64,000 nt of DNA from CAJQQK01 sp965224225 (lineage in GTDB: Bacteria; Pseudomonadota; Alphaproteobacteria; Rhizobiales; Hyphomicrobiaceae): NCBI GenBank assembly GCA_965224225.1, contig CBDCZF010000031.1:372001-436000 (forward strand), in the 5' to 3' direction. How positions within the stretch are numbered: the stretch's first letter is position 1; each line of letters begins with the position of its first letter. The translations under genes and the position numbers were made by a program. Below, one piece after another: positions 43,830-52,985 of this stretch. Under the pieces are notes generated by a model that ran no database searches, had not been told where the DNA came from, and saw nothing but the letters and a program-made list of their open reading frames with translations.

Positions 43830-46521
43830 GAGCTCTCTCCTGCCGTTCCCGTACGGCGTGGACGGCGCCACGCAACACGTCTGCCTTGGGGCCAAACGCT
43901 GCCTGGCGGCCTTCGTTGATCACGAGGATGTGGTTGACCTGCTCGAGCGCCTTGCGCCGATGCGCCATCACGACGATCGTTCGCCCGGCCCGGCGCATCG
44001 TCTTGATCGCGTCGGCAAGGGCTGCTTCGCCCTCGCCGTCGAGATTGGAATTCGGCTCATCGAGCACGATCAGGGCGGGCTCGCCGAACAATGCCCGGGC
44101 AAGGGCAATGCGCTGGCGCTGGCCGCCCGAGAGCACCGCGCCGCCTTCTCCGACGCGCGTATTGTAACCGTCGGGCAGGGACAGGATCATCTCGTGGACG
44201 TTGGCCGACCGGGCAGCGGCAATGATGGCGGCCGGGTCGGCCCGCTCATCGAACCGTGAGATGTTATCGGCCACCGAGCCATCGAACAGTTCTGCTTCCT
44301 GCGGCAGATAGCCGATGTGCTGGCCGAGTTGTTCCGGCGGCCAGTGTTCGAGCGGTGCACCATCGAGGCGCACGTGGCCGCGCAAGGTCGGCCAGACACC
44401 GACCAGGACGCGGGCGAGCGTCGACTTGCCCGAACCGCTTGCGCCGATGACGCCGAGAGCGTCGCCCGGAGCAAGCTTGAAGTCGAGCCCTTTCAGGGTC
44501 GACTCACGAGTGCCGACCGGGCCGGCGAAGACGTTGTCGACGTGAATGTGGCCCTCGGGCGCCGGCAGGGATAGGCGCTCTTTGGCATCGTGCACGTTCT
44601 CAAAGGCATTGGATAGCCGGCCAAGCCCTTGACGCGCTGCAATCAGGCTTCGCCAGTGGGATATCGCCAGATCGATCGGTGCCATCGCCCGTGACATGAT
44701 GATCGAGGCGGCGATCATGACCCCCGGCGTGATTGCCCCTGCAATCACCAGATAGGCTCCCATCGCAAGCATTGCCGATTGCAGCACGAGGCGCGACGTC
44801 TTGCTCGTTACCGACAGCGCGCCAGCGATATCGGCTGCCTTGGTCTGGACGAGCAGGTCGGAGCTGTGAACGCCCAGCCATCTTTGCGCGTAGCGCGGCT
44901 GCATGCCCAGGGCCTGAAGAGTTTCGCTGTTGCGCTGGCCAGCTGCGAAGATGCGTTCGGCCTCGGCCGCGTGCTCGGCCGCTTCCGTCACCGGTTTGCG
45001 CGACAGCAATTCGTTGAGCAGTGAGAGGACGACCAGGACGCCGGCACCGGCAAGTGCGACCAGGCCGAGGGCCCAGTGAAACATAACGACCACGGCGAAA
45101 TAGAACGGCGCCCATGGCAAATCGAACAGCGCCGTCATGCCCGCGCCTGAGACGAACTGGCGAACGTTTTGCAGATCCCTATGCAGTTGCTGGCGTTCGG
45201 CCTGCTCGCCCGGACCTGCAACCGTGATGACTTGCGAGAATACCTGTGCTGAGAGCAGGCGATCGATGCGCAATCCAATTCTGACCAGCAGGCGCGAACG
45301 GATCCAGTCCAGCACACCCATGAAGGCGAAGAGCGCGACACACAGGACGAACAGGGCCGTGAGCGTCGGCAGGCTTTTGCTGGTCAGCACGCGATCGTAG
45401 ACCTGCAGCATGAACAGCGGGCCGGTGAGCATCAGCATATTGGAAAAAAAGCTGACACCTGCAGCACCCCATAGCGCACGGCGGCAAGAGCGCTGCACGT
45501 CCGCGACGGAACTCACATCCGGCGTAGCGGCGGATTGAGTCGGCGGCGGATCCGGGATCCGGCGGCTGACGGCGCGAGCAAGGCGAGACTTGATCCCGTC
45601 TGCCAGAGCGCGCACGTACCCGCGGACATCGAACGGAACCTGGTCAAAACCTTCCTGGTCGGCGGCGGGCCCTTCAAATCGCGCGCGATCGAAACCGTGC
45701 TGCACGAGCCTGTCGTGGGGATGATGTCTTGGGTTGTCGTTCGATCGAGCGTGCTGCATCAAGGATGCCAGCTGATTCGTAAGTTGCTGGGGTCGTCCAG
45801 GATCAAAAGTGCCGGGTACCTCGCGAGTGACTGAGCCGGGCGAGCCCCGCCGCACGGGTTGCGTCGTCGGCATGCTTTGCAGCACGGGTTCAGGCGCCGC
45901 ACTTGGCCGCTGCCGACCGGCCCGGTTGCCGCCGGCACGGATGCGCGCCCGGATACTCAGCCCCAATGCAGCGCCCATAATGAGGAGCCAGGCCGCCGCG
46001 GCGGCCTTGAACATCGTCAGGGCTGCAACCTCGCGCAGCGGCACGAGGAACGTCGTTGCGGCAAGCGACGTCCAGCCGACGACCAACGCCGGGACCAGAG
46101 CTGCCGTCATGACGAGTTCCGGCCAGGAAAGGTGTGCGGTCAGCGGCCGGCGCCGGCGGTAGGTGAGTGCGAGCAGGTACTTGGAATGGAGAGCAACTGC
46201 GATGCTCAGGATGACCGTCGCCCCGACCTTGAAGGCCATGTCGTCGGGTAAACCCGCCGAGCCGAACGCAGCGATCGCAATCGCAGCCCCGGTTACCCAG
46301 ACGATGGCGAGGGCGACAATTTCAGAAACACGCAACGCAACGCTAGTTGATCGTCTCGCGCGCGGCCCGGCCGATAGCAATAGGCGCAGGACAATCGAGC
46401 CGCCAACGCAAGATGCGACCAGCCCGAGCATCATGCCGACGCCGTGCATGGCTTCCATAAGCGCTAGCCATCCGATCCGGTCAACGGCGCCAGCAATCAG
46501 ATCGATCATGGGTGTGTTCAT
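43813..46521 (-). CDS. Type I secretion ABC exporter with an extra N-terminal membrane domain
   Basis: At 902 residues this is about 320 longer than PrtD/PrsD exporters. The C-terminal ~560 residues are standard: exporter membrane domain starting SFFSNMLMLTGPLFMLQVYD (about 358-377), then an ATPase with GASGSGKSTLARVLVG, the signature LSGGQRQRIALARAL and LIVLDEPNSNLDGEGE. The first ~190 residues form five further hydrophobic segments (about 25-50, 65-87, 98-118, 134-157, 165-190), with H26 and H112 near or within helices, joined by a ~145-residue polar, proline/arginine-rich linker. The reading frame is continuous through the junction. The gene follows the lyase gene by 157 bases and overlaps the HlyD gene. 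Confidence 0.9.
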   Translation of the reverse strand: MNTPMIDLIAGAVDRIGWLALMEAMHGVGMMLGLVASCVGGSIVLRLLLSAGPRARRSTSVALRVSEIVALAIVWVTGAAIAIAAFGSAGLPDDMAFKVGATVILSIAVALHSKYLLALTYRRRRPLTAHLSWPELVMTAALVPALVVGWTSLAATTFLVPLREVAALTMFKAAAAAWLLIMGAALGLSIRARIRAGGNRAGRQRPSAAPEPVLQSMPTTQPVRRGSPGSVTREVPGTFDPGRPQQLTNQLASLMQHARSNDNPRHHPHDRLVQHGFDRARFEGPAADQEGFDQVPFDVRGYVRALADGIKSRLARAVSRRIPDPPPTQSAATPDVSSVADVQRSCRRALWGAAGVSFFSNMLMLTGPLFMLQVYDRVLTSKSLPTLTALFVLCVALFAFMGVLDWIRSRLLVRIGLRIDRLLSAQVFSQVITVAGPGEQAERQQLHRDLQNVRQFVSGAGMTALFDLPWAPFYFAVVVMFHWALGLVALAGAGVLVVLSLLNELLSRKPVTEAAEHAAEAERIFAAGQRNSETLQALGMQPRYAQRWLGVHSSDLLVQTKAADIAGALSVTSKTSRLVLQSAMLAMGAYLVIAGAITPGVMIAASIIMSRAMAPIDLAISHWRSLIAARQGLGRLSNAFENVHDAKERLSLPAPEGHIHVDNVFAGPVGTRESTLKGLDFKLAPGDALGVIGASGSGKSTLARVLVGVWPTLRGHVRLDGAPLEHWPPEQLGQHIGYLPQEAELFDGSVADNISRFDERADPAAIIAAARSANVHEMILSLPDGYNTRVGEGGAVLSGGQRQRIALARALFGEPALIVLDEPNSNLDGEGEAALADAIKTMRRAGRTIVVMAHRRKALEQVNHILVINEGRQAAFGPKADVLRGAVHAVRERQERAHAAEG

Positions 46522-46678
46522 CGTGGCATCACAGCAGTACGGAAACGTCCAGCGGCTATGTCATGGGACTGCGCCGAGATAGCCATCTTCACCAGACTAT
46601 CTCTGCGTTCCCGACCGCCGCCGCAGTGAGCGAGCAAGCCGATGCCAAACAGGGGCAGCGGCGGTCTGGGAGGGCGTC

Positions 46679-48196
46679 CTAAATGGAGCTGGAATCGTTG
46701 TCGCCGCCGAAGTCGAAACCAAAATCGACAAACGGCGGAGGCACGACAGGGGCCGCCTGTTTGATGGGGCCCTGGGCGTTGTCGAAAATGCCATCTTCCG
46801 TCAGTTCGGCAAGCTGGTCGTTGACGGCCGTCATCGAGGGTCTGCCGATCGTGATGCCTTCGAGAACGTCCGGCAGCCAGGAGCCCACATCACGAAGCTC
46901 ATCGCACGGCATGTCTCCTGAAAAGAGATCTTCGAGACGACCGCTCAGGAGCGATCTGTCCTCGAGCGAGAACCATTCGTCGAGGCCGCCGAGAGCCGAG
47001 AAGTCGGCGTTGGCACTGCCTGCTTCATCGGCATCGCAATCACAGTCGCCCGGTTGATCAGGCGTTGCGCCGGCGTCGGCCGGCATTTCTTCGATCGGCA
47101 CGGCGCCGATCGGTGTCGCAATTGGCGCCTCGGCGGCCGGCGGGTTGGCATCGGGCAGGCCTTCGCGCGGACCGGTGAACACATCGTCCGGCAGCGACCC
47201 GCCGTCGACCAATTGTTCGGCGCCCGGAGCGTTCGATGGATCATCTGGCGGCGCGCCGCCGGGCAGATTATCTGATGGCATGTCCGGATCGTTGCCGGCC
47301 GGCGGTTCATCCACGACCGGCGGCGGATCATCTCCCACAGGCGGATTCTCACCAAACGGGTGATCGACATCGAAGCGCATGACAGTGCCATCCTCGAGTG
47401 TCACCCGGAAGTCGTCATAATAAATGAACTCGTCTTTCGCGGCCTGCCAGTCCGACGTGTTCGAGCCGCCGAAGAAAGTCGAGAAATAGAGAGTATCGAT
47501 CCCGAGATCGGCGCGCGAACGCAATTCCAAATCGGTGAGTTCAAGCGCCAGCTGGCCATCGAGCCAGACCCTCAAGACGCCATCATCCTGGCCCGGCGTG
47601 TTCATAATGACTTCTTGCTTGATCGTATACCAGCGCCCGTCTTCAAGCACGATTGCGTCGTCGTGATTTCTTGGGCTCTGCTCGGCGCGTGTCCGACTGG
47701 GATCAGCATACGACAGGCGCATGTGATCGCCCGTGCCGGTGTTGTCCATGTCGTACATGTAGGCCGAAATATGCGTATCAGACGACGATGACGACCGCTC
47801 GATCCAGTTGAAACGGGTCGTAAAGCCAAGGCCATCCGATGATACGGCGCCGCCTGTTGGCAGCGTTCCACCGCCTAGGCCCGGCAGTTTGCCGCCGCGC
47901 TGAAAGTCGAAGCCGTCGCCCTGGTCGACGAACATGAAACGGTACTCAAGCGTCGCACTGTCATGCACCCCGCCGAGGTCGCTCTGCCACTGGACGTGGC
48001 CGCGCGTGCCTTCTTCGAATTCGACGCTAAGGACCTTGTTTTCCGGGTCTTCTGGGTCGGTGATGATCTTTGTTCGCCCGCTATTCAGGCCGCTTGTCCA
48101 GGTGTCCCTGGCGTTGAAGTAGCGTGTTGCGTCGTCCCTGTCGAAGACTTGTTCCTGCTGCACGTCGATTTGCTGGTTGGTTGTTTCGTCAGCCAT
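46679..48196 (-). CDS. Polysaccharide lyase family 14-like protein, probable type I secretion substrate
   Basis: A 505-residue protein starting MADETTNQQ at 48196, with AGGAGAGA upstream. Residues ~20-270 match the PL14 jelly-roll pattern: YRFMFVDQGDGFDFQRGGK with GGKLPGLGGG (K103), GFTTRFNW (R128), SAYMYDMD (Y146, Y148), EVIMNTPGQDDGVLRVWLDG, and STFFGGSNTSDW. These correspond to the lysine, arginine and tyrosines used by PL14 alginate/glucuronan lyases. A proline/aspartate-rich linker (281-390) leads to an acidic C-terminal domain ending FDFGGDNDSSSI. There is no N-terminal signal peptide and there are no RTX nonapeptides. Position just ahead of an ABC/HlyD pair suggests export by its C-terminus. 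The substrate is unknown. Confidence 0.75.
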   Translation of the reverse strand: MADETTNQQIDVQQEQVFDRDDATRYFNARDTWTSGLNSGRTKIITDPEDPENKVLSVEFEEGTRGHVQWQSDLGGVHDSATLEYRFMFVDQGDGFDFQRGGKLPGLGGGTLPTGGAVSSDGLGFTTRFNWIERSSSSSDTHISAYMYDMDNTGTGDHMRLSYADPSRTRAEQSPRNHDDAIVLEDGRWYTIKQEVIMNTPGQDDGVLRVWLDGQLALELTDLELRSRADLGIDTLYFSTFFGGSNTSDWQAAKDEFIYYDDFRVTLEDGTVMRFDVDHPFGENPPVGDDPPPVVDEPPAGNDPDMPSDNLPGGAPPDDPSNAPGAEQLVDGGSLPDDVFTGPREGLPDANPPAAEAPIATPIGAVPIEEMPADAGATPDQPGDCDCDADEAGSANADFSALGGLDEWFSLEDRSLLSGRLEDLFSGDMPCDELRDVGSWLPDVLEGITIGRPSMTAVNDQLAELTEDGIFDNAQGPIKQAAPVVPPPFVDFGFDFGGDNDSSSI

Positions 48197-48673
48197 GACT
48201 CTGTCTCTCTCCTGAAGAGTTTGTTTGTGATCCCCGCGGATTCGTTGGCACACACGCAACCCTTGCCCGGCAGCGTGCGCCGCGCGCCTTGTAATGCTTC
48301 AGCGCTGTCGATTGCGTTGCCCCTACGCCGACGATCGCCGGTTTTCTCCGCAGGGCGGACCCCGGCTCACGCCGGTCGGACACGCCCCCAACATCCAAGC
48401 GTGGATCCATGCCTGGATTGGACGCGACCAGGTCCGAGCCGCCAAGATGGTCGGATGCTGAAGGTCGAATTCGTAAGGTGATATTTTCTGAGGTGGCATT
48501 TTTGTACTGAGATACATCCGGTTTTGATCCCGGATGATCTTTTTGCTGCTACACCTCACCCCAATTCCCGACGCCACTTGTGAGCTGCGAATAAGGACAA
48601 AATTTGTCAGCTGAATTCAGTGCTATTAAAACGGCCCGAATAAATTTCAGGATGTTATTGCGTGCCAAGCCAC
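48197..48673. other. Gap upstream of the lyase gene
   Basis: This 477-base region lies between the aminotransferase stop and the lyase start and should hold the lyase promoter. No convincing promoter boxes or gene were recognised. It contains several short GC-rich dyads and one terminator-like hairpin at 48515-48544. Open frames crossing it show no family features. Confidence 0.5.
48515..48544 (+). terminator. Hairpin with T-run in the lyase upstream gap
   Basis: CATCCGG (48515-48521) pairs with CCGGATG (48530-48536) over an eight-base loop and is followed by a TTTTT run on the plus strand. No plus-strand gene precedes it. It may act weakly on the minus strand (end of aminotransferase transcription) or be incidental. 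Confidence 0.35.
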
Positions 48674-50056
48674 TCAGGCTGCTTCGATTTCGGCCTCTGC
48701 CTTCAATAATCTGATCGCCCGGCGCAAGCCGTTTACGGTTGCTTCGAGGTCGTTGTCGGTGTGGGCCGCCGATACCGTGCCGCCCGGCTTGCCCGTGATG
48801 TCGACGCCGTTGACCAGAAGGGCCAGCCGCAGCTTTTCGCCAACGACGCTCTTCTCTGACAGTTCCGCGTGGCCGGCCTGGCCTGCATCGAATGTCAGAG
48901 GATCGATGTCTCGATTGCTCGGGTTGAGGAAGAAATAGAAACCGGAAAAATCGCCGTAGCACGACCACGCCACGCCTTCCTCGGCGAACGCCTGATTGCA
49001 CATGTCACGCAGCTTGGCTGCTTGGGCATTCGCGGTCGTGCAGGCATCTTCCCGATCGATGATTTGCAGCGCCGTTAGGCCGGCTGCTGCCGACAGCGGA
49101 TTGGCGTTGTAGGTCCCTTGATGGGCGATCTTCTCGAAGCCCTTCTCGGCTGCCTTCTCGAAGTCGAGCAGTTCGAGGATATCGGCGCGCCCGCAAACGG
49201 CGCCGCCCGGCAAGCCGCCGGCGAGAATCTTTGCAAGGCTCGTCAGATCAGGCTTGATGCCGAACTGCGCTTGTGCGCCACCGCGCGAAACCCGAAATCC
49301 GGTCACGACTTCATCGAAGATCAGGATGATCCCGCGCTGCAGCGTTAGTTCACGAAGTTCGGCCACCAGAGCCGGCCCGATCGGCAACTGGCCGAACGTG
49401 GCACCCGTCGGCTCGAGAATGACGGCCGCAATATCGTCGTCGCCCTCCAGGATGCTGCGCGTCTTGGCGATGTCATCGATCGGTGCGAGTACGGTGTTGG
49501 CGGCAATATCGGCCAACACGCCCGGCGTCGGAGTGCCGTCGAAATGATTGGCGACACCGAAGGCAACGTGATCCTGCCAACCGTGGAAGTGGCGGTGAAA
49601 GCGTAGGATCTTGCGCTTGCCGGTAAACGCCCGGGCAAGGCGCAGCGCCATCAGATTGGCCTCGGTGCCCGACGAGGTGAAGCGGATGCGCTCCGCCGAG
49701 GGCACCATGGCCTGGACCTGCTTGGCCCACCTGACCTCAAGTTCATGAGAGGCGCCGAAATGCGTGCCGCGCGCGACCTGGCGCTGCACGGCCTCGACGA
49801 CTTCCGGGCGGCCATGGCCGAGCAGCAGGGCGCCGTGCCCGCCGTAGTAGTCGACGTACTCGTTGCCATCGACATCCCATTTGCGCGCGCCGGCTGCACG
49901 ATCGATGTAAACCGCATAAGGCGACATGTGGCGCGAGTCATGCGTAATGCCGCTCGGAAAGAGCTGCCCCGCCTCGCGTGCCAGCGCGTCGGATTTCCGT
50001 GTGCGCTCGCGATAGGCAGCAGCAATCCGCGAGTTGGTCAATCCGTCTTGGGACAT
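48674..50056 (-). CDS. Class III aminotransferase, glutamate-1-semialdehyde aminomutase-like
   Basis: A 460-residue PLP enzyme from ATG 50056 (MSQDGLTNSRIAAAYRERT). The PLP lysine is K276 in SLAKILAGGLPGGAVCG, and the cofactor-phosphate SSGTEANLMALRLAR, DEVVTGFR and HQGTYNANPLSAAAGL motifs match the HemL-like branch. It is unlikely to make 5-aminolevulinate because the genome has the C4-pathway synthase (hemA, 52986) and the N-terminus differs from HemL. Such proteins are usually annotated as aspartate-family or omega-aminotransferases; the substrate is not known. It is 325 bases downstream of a 2-hydroxyacid dehydrogenase on the same strand. Confidence 0.85.
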   Translation of the reverse strand: MSQDGLTNSRIAAAYRERTRKSDALAREAGQLFPSGITHDSRHMSPYAVYIDRAAGARKWDVDGNEYVDYYGGHGALLLGHGRPEVVEAVQRQVARGTHFGASHELEVRWAKQVQAMVPSAERIRFTSSGTEANLMALRLARAFTGKRKILRFHRHFHGWQDHVAFGVANHFDGTPTPGVLADIAANTVLAPIDDIAKTRSILEGDDDIAAVILEPTGATFGQLPIGPALVAELRELTLQRGIILIFDEVVTGFRVSRGGAQAQFGIKPDLTSLAKILAGGLPGGAVCGRADILELLDFEKAAEKGFEKIAHQGTYNANPLSAAAGLTALQIIDREDACTTANAQAAKLRDMCNQAFAEEGVAWSCYGDFSGFYFFLNPSNRDIDPLTFDAGQAGHAELSEKSVVGEKLRLALLVNGVDITGKPGGTVSAAHTDNDLEATVNGLRRAIRLLKAEAEIEAA

Positions 50057-50167
50057 AGCTCGATCTCCTGGGCGAGTTTCGCAACAGCGTGGCACGCCTC
50101 TGCATCATCACGATGATCGGCTAGCCATAGACCACTGGCAAAGGTTTTCTGGCTTTCTCATACACCA

Positions 50168-50359
50168 GAGCACACTGGACGGCCGTATGCCCCTCACCCT
50201 AACCCTCTCCCCGTACGCGCCGAGGTGGCGCTACGGGGAGAGGGAATCCGGCCGTGCCATGTGGCATCTTCGTCGACCAAACGACGAGCTGAATTCCCTC
50301 TCCCCGTACTTCACGGGGAGAGGGTTAGGGTGAGGGGCATACGGCCGTCCAGTGTGCTC
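50168..50359. repeat. Inverted repeat with 47-bp perfect arms
   Basis: Arms 50168-50214 and 50313-50359 are exact reverse complements. Each includes CCCCTCACCCTAACCCTC or its complement, a repeat core very common between genes in Gram-negative genomes. Two smaller hairpins built on CCCTCTCCCCGT lie inside. The element occupies most of the gap between the dehydrogenase stop (50382) and the aminotransferase start (50056) and may attenuate or end transcription. Confidence 0.88.
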
Positions 50360-50381
50360 ATGCGCATCGAAGCAATGGGTC

Positions 50382-51374
50382 CTAACCTTTCAGCACTTCC
50401 TTGTTGATCACATTCTCGGCGATCGGCGCGCCGTCGAGCACGCTCAGGATGTTGCGCACCGCATTGACGCCCATGCGTGCCATCGCCTCGCGCGTGACGC
50501 CTGCCATGTGCGGCGCCGTGATCACATTGTCGAGCCCTAGCAGCGGATTGTTGGTGTCGATTGGTTCCTTGGCAAAAACATCGAGACCGGCACCGGCGAT
50601 CGTCTTGTTGGTCAGCGCTTCGAAAAGATCGTCCTCATCGATGATGCCGCCGCGGGCGGTGTTGACGAGATAGGCCGTCGGTTTCATCGAACCGATCCGG
50701 GCCTTGTTGAACATGCCGACTGTCTCGGGCGTTTTTGGGCAGTGGATCGAAACGAAGTCCGCCCGGCCGAGTGCCGCCTCCAGATCGCTAACCGGTTCGT
50801 AACCTGCAGACGTGATGGCCGCATCAGCGACGTAGGGGTCGTAGATCAGCACGTTCATGTCCATCGCCGCACAGCGCTTGGCGGTGCGGGTGCCAATGCG
50901 CCCGAAGCCGACGATCAGCGCATTCTTCTCGAACAGATCGAACGGCACCAGATTGAACCGGTCGAGCCATCGGCCATCATGGACAGCCTGGTCGAGTTCC
51001 TTCGCCCGCTTTGCAAGCCAGAGCATCATGAACATTGCCTGCTCGGCGACGGACGGGGAATTGGCGGTGCCCGCAATCATCACCGGCACACCGCGCTCGG
51101 TGTGTGCGGGCACGTCGATCGCATCATAACCGACCCCGATACGTGCCGTTACCACAAGCCCTTGCGCTGCATCGATCTCGGCGGGCCCGATCCGTGTTGC
51201 ACCGAGCGTCCAGCCTGCCACAGGGGCCTCGCGCTTGACCAATTCGAGAAATTCGCGGTCCGGCAGCATATGTGGAAAAGGGACCTGCTCGATGTCCTCG
51301 CGTTGATCGAGAATGGCGCGGGCCTCCGGCGCCAGCGATTCCGTCACCAGAAGTTTCGTCTTGTTCGTCGCCAT
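50382..51374 (-). CDS. D-isomer-specific 2-hydroxyacid dehydrogenase
   Basis: A 330-residue NAD-dependent dehydrogenase of the SerA/hydroxypyruvate-reductase type. The Rossmann motif is IVGFGRIGTRTAKR, the substrate arginine is in NTARGGIIDEDDLFEAL, and the catalytic histidine is in TAPHMAGVTREA. It lacks the C-terminal ACT or ASB domains of full SerA, so 3-phosphoglycerate dehydrogenase is only one possibility. A hydroxypyruvate, glyoxylate or other 2-keto acid is equally plausible. The preceding MFS gene on the same strand ends 106 bases before its start. Confidence 0.9.
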   Translation of the reverse strand: MATNKTKLLVTESLAPEARAILDQREDIEQVPFPHMLPDREFLELVKREAPVAGWTLGATRIGPAEIDAAQGLVVTARIGVGYDAIDVPAHTERGVPVMIAGTANSPSVAEQAMFMMLWLAKRAKELDQAVHDGRWLDRFNLVPFDLFEKNALIVGFGRIGTRTAKRCAAMDMNVLIYDPYVADAAITSAGYEPVSDLEAALGRADFVSIHCPKTPETVGMFNKARIGSMKPTAYLVNTARGGIIDEDDLFEALTNKTIAGAGLDVFAKEPIDTNNPLLGLDNVITAPHMAGVTREAMARMGVNAVRNILSVLDGAPIAENVINKEVLKG

Positions 51375-51480
51375 TCCGCGCCTCTTTTATGTTGTAGTTG
51401 CTGCCAATTGCTGCGCCAGACAGTCTCCCCCGGATTTATAACCGGCCCGCGGTCCGGCAATAGCTATTCGTGTGAACAAA

Positions 51481-52734
51481 TCATGGAGCAAATGATGACG
51501 CTTGGCTGTGCGCCGGCCGGTGGCGCTCGTTCGCGAGCGCCAGGAGAACGGTTGCCAGCATGAAGCCGGCAGAGACGATGAACACCCAGCGCGGAGCCGA
51601 TTGATCCATGATCCAGCCGTAAATCATCGGCCCGATGATGCTGCCGATGTTGAAGCCGGTCGACACGATGCCGAAGGCACGTCCCGTCGCCCCCTTCGGC
51701 GCCGCCTTGCGCACCAGCATGTCGCGCGACGGCGCGATCAGACCGGCAAGGAAGCCGGCCAGCGCGAGGAGTGCCATGAGGACGACTGCCGGTGGCGTCA
51801 GGAAGGCGATAGCGAGCACGATCACCGCATTTGCCGCAAAACAGATGGCTGCAACGCCGCCGTGATGGCTCGTTCTGTCGGCCAAGAGGCCGCCGGTCAG
51901 AACACCGGCCGAGCCGGCACCGAGGAAGAATGTCAGCGCCAGCGAGGCAAGTTCGTAGTCAAACGAATAGGCACTGACGAGGATTGCAACGCCAAAGCCG
52001 TTGATGCCGCCGGTCGAAAGGCCGAGCAGCACGAAGAACAAGGTCAGCATCAAGATCGCCGGCGTTGCGACATCGCGGAACCTGGTCGGGCCGCGACCAC
52101 CTTCGACGCCTGCGCCCGCATCCGCCTCGGCCGCTGTCGGGCTGTCGGGCACGGCGATCAGAACCAGGAACAGTGCAACGAGCGGCCCGAGCGCCCCGGC
52201 CGCAAGTAATGCCCAGGCAAGCCCCGCCTTGGTCGCGATCAGCGACATCATGACGGGGGCCATGGCACCGCCGAGGAATCCCGCAAACGTGTGGATCGAG
52301 AAGGCCCGCCCCATGCGTGTGTCATCGACGCCGTGGGTCAGAATGGCATAATCGGCCGGATGGTAAACGCTGTTCGCGAGGCCGGCGATGGTGGCACACA
52401 CCAGCAGCATCGGATAGGTCGGCAACAGCCCGAGCGCCATGAACGAGGCGCCGCCGAGACACAGACCGCCAAGCAGGATACGGCGTGCTCCGAACCGGTC
52501 GACGATCGCCCCCATCGGCGCCTGCGTCAGGCCAGAGACGACACCAAAGATGGTGATCGCTAACCCGAGTTCGATGTAGCTGACGCCGAGCTCACCCTTG
52601 AGGACGGGAAAGAGTGGCGGCAGCACCATGATATGAACATGGCTCAACCAATGAGCGGCCGCTACACCCATCAAGGTCCTGCCCTGGCGGCCTGGTAGCG
52701 TATGGCCGCCGGCTATATCCGTTTCTGTTGTCAT
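51481..52734 (-). CDS. MFS transporter
   Basis: A 417-residue protein with twelve predicted membrane helices. The MFS loop 2-3 motif appears as GAIVDRFGARRILLGG, and the second-half copy as GGLLADRTSHHGGVAA. A central loop (about residues 200-215) is rich in glycine and alanine. The substrate cannot be predicted; general features resemble uptake/efflux carriers of organic anions and drugs. It is the first gene of the minus-strand run MFS, dehydrogenase, aminotransferase, and its 5' end is divergent from hemA. Confidence 0.88.
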   Translation of the reverse strand: MTTETDIAGGHTLPGRQGRTLMGVAAAHWLSHVHIMVLPPLFPVLKGELGVSYIELGLAITIFGVVSGLTQAPMGAIVDRFGARRILLGGLCLGGASFMALGLLPTYPMLLVCATIAGLANSVYHPADYAILTHGVDDTRMGRAFSIHTFAGFLGGAMAPVMMSLIATKAGLAWALLAAGALGPLVALFLVLIAVPDSPTAAEADAGAGVEGGRGPTRFRDVATPAILMLTLFFVLLGLSTGGINGFGVAILVSAYSFDYELASLALTFFLGAGSAGVLTGGLLADRTSHHGGVAAICFAANAVIVLAIAFLTPPAVVLMALLALAGFLAGLIAPSRDMLVRKAAPKGATGRAFGIVSTGFNIGSIIGPMIYGWIMDQSAPRWVFIVSAGFMLATVLLALANERHRPAHSQASSFAP

Positions 52735-52985
52735 ATCCGCATGCTACGAACCAGGTTCGAGCCCGGCCAGGAGCCGTGTGCCTGAAAATTGTCGTTGGGC
52801 AATGTCAATACCGAGCCGTCCGGCTATTGTCGCACCGGGTTGTGATGGTTATCCGGGCAAGTTCTTGCAGCGCGTCGATATTTACACTGTTATTGGCAGG
52901 TGTTTTCCTGTCTATTCGACGCATTCGGGGCCGGGCGTTGTGTTGGCACAACTGCCGGCGAGAGGCAGACGCGAAAGGCGGCGGC

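Noticed and set aside
46679..48196. RTX calcium-binding repeats in the type I substrate
   Set aside because: Looked for GGxGxDxxx nonapeptides in the acidic, glycine-containing C-terminal part; none are present.
48515..48544. Hairpin as evidence of a hidden plus-strand gene
   Set aside because: No plus-strand frame upstream shows coding features, so the hairpin alone does not support a gene.
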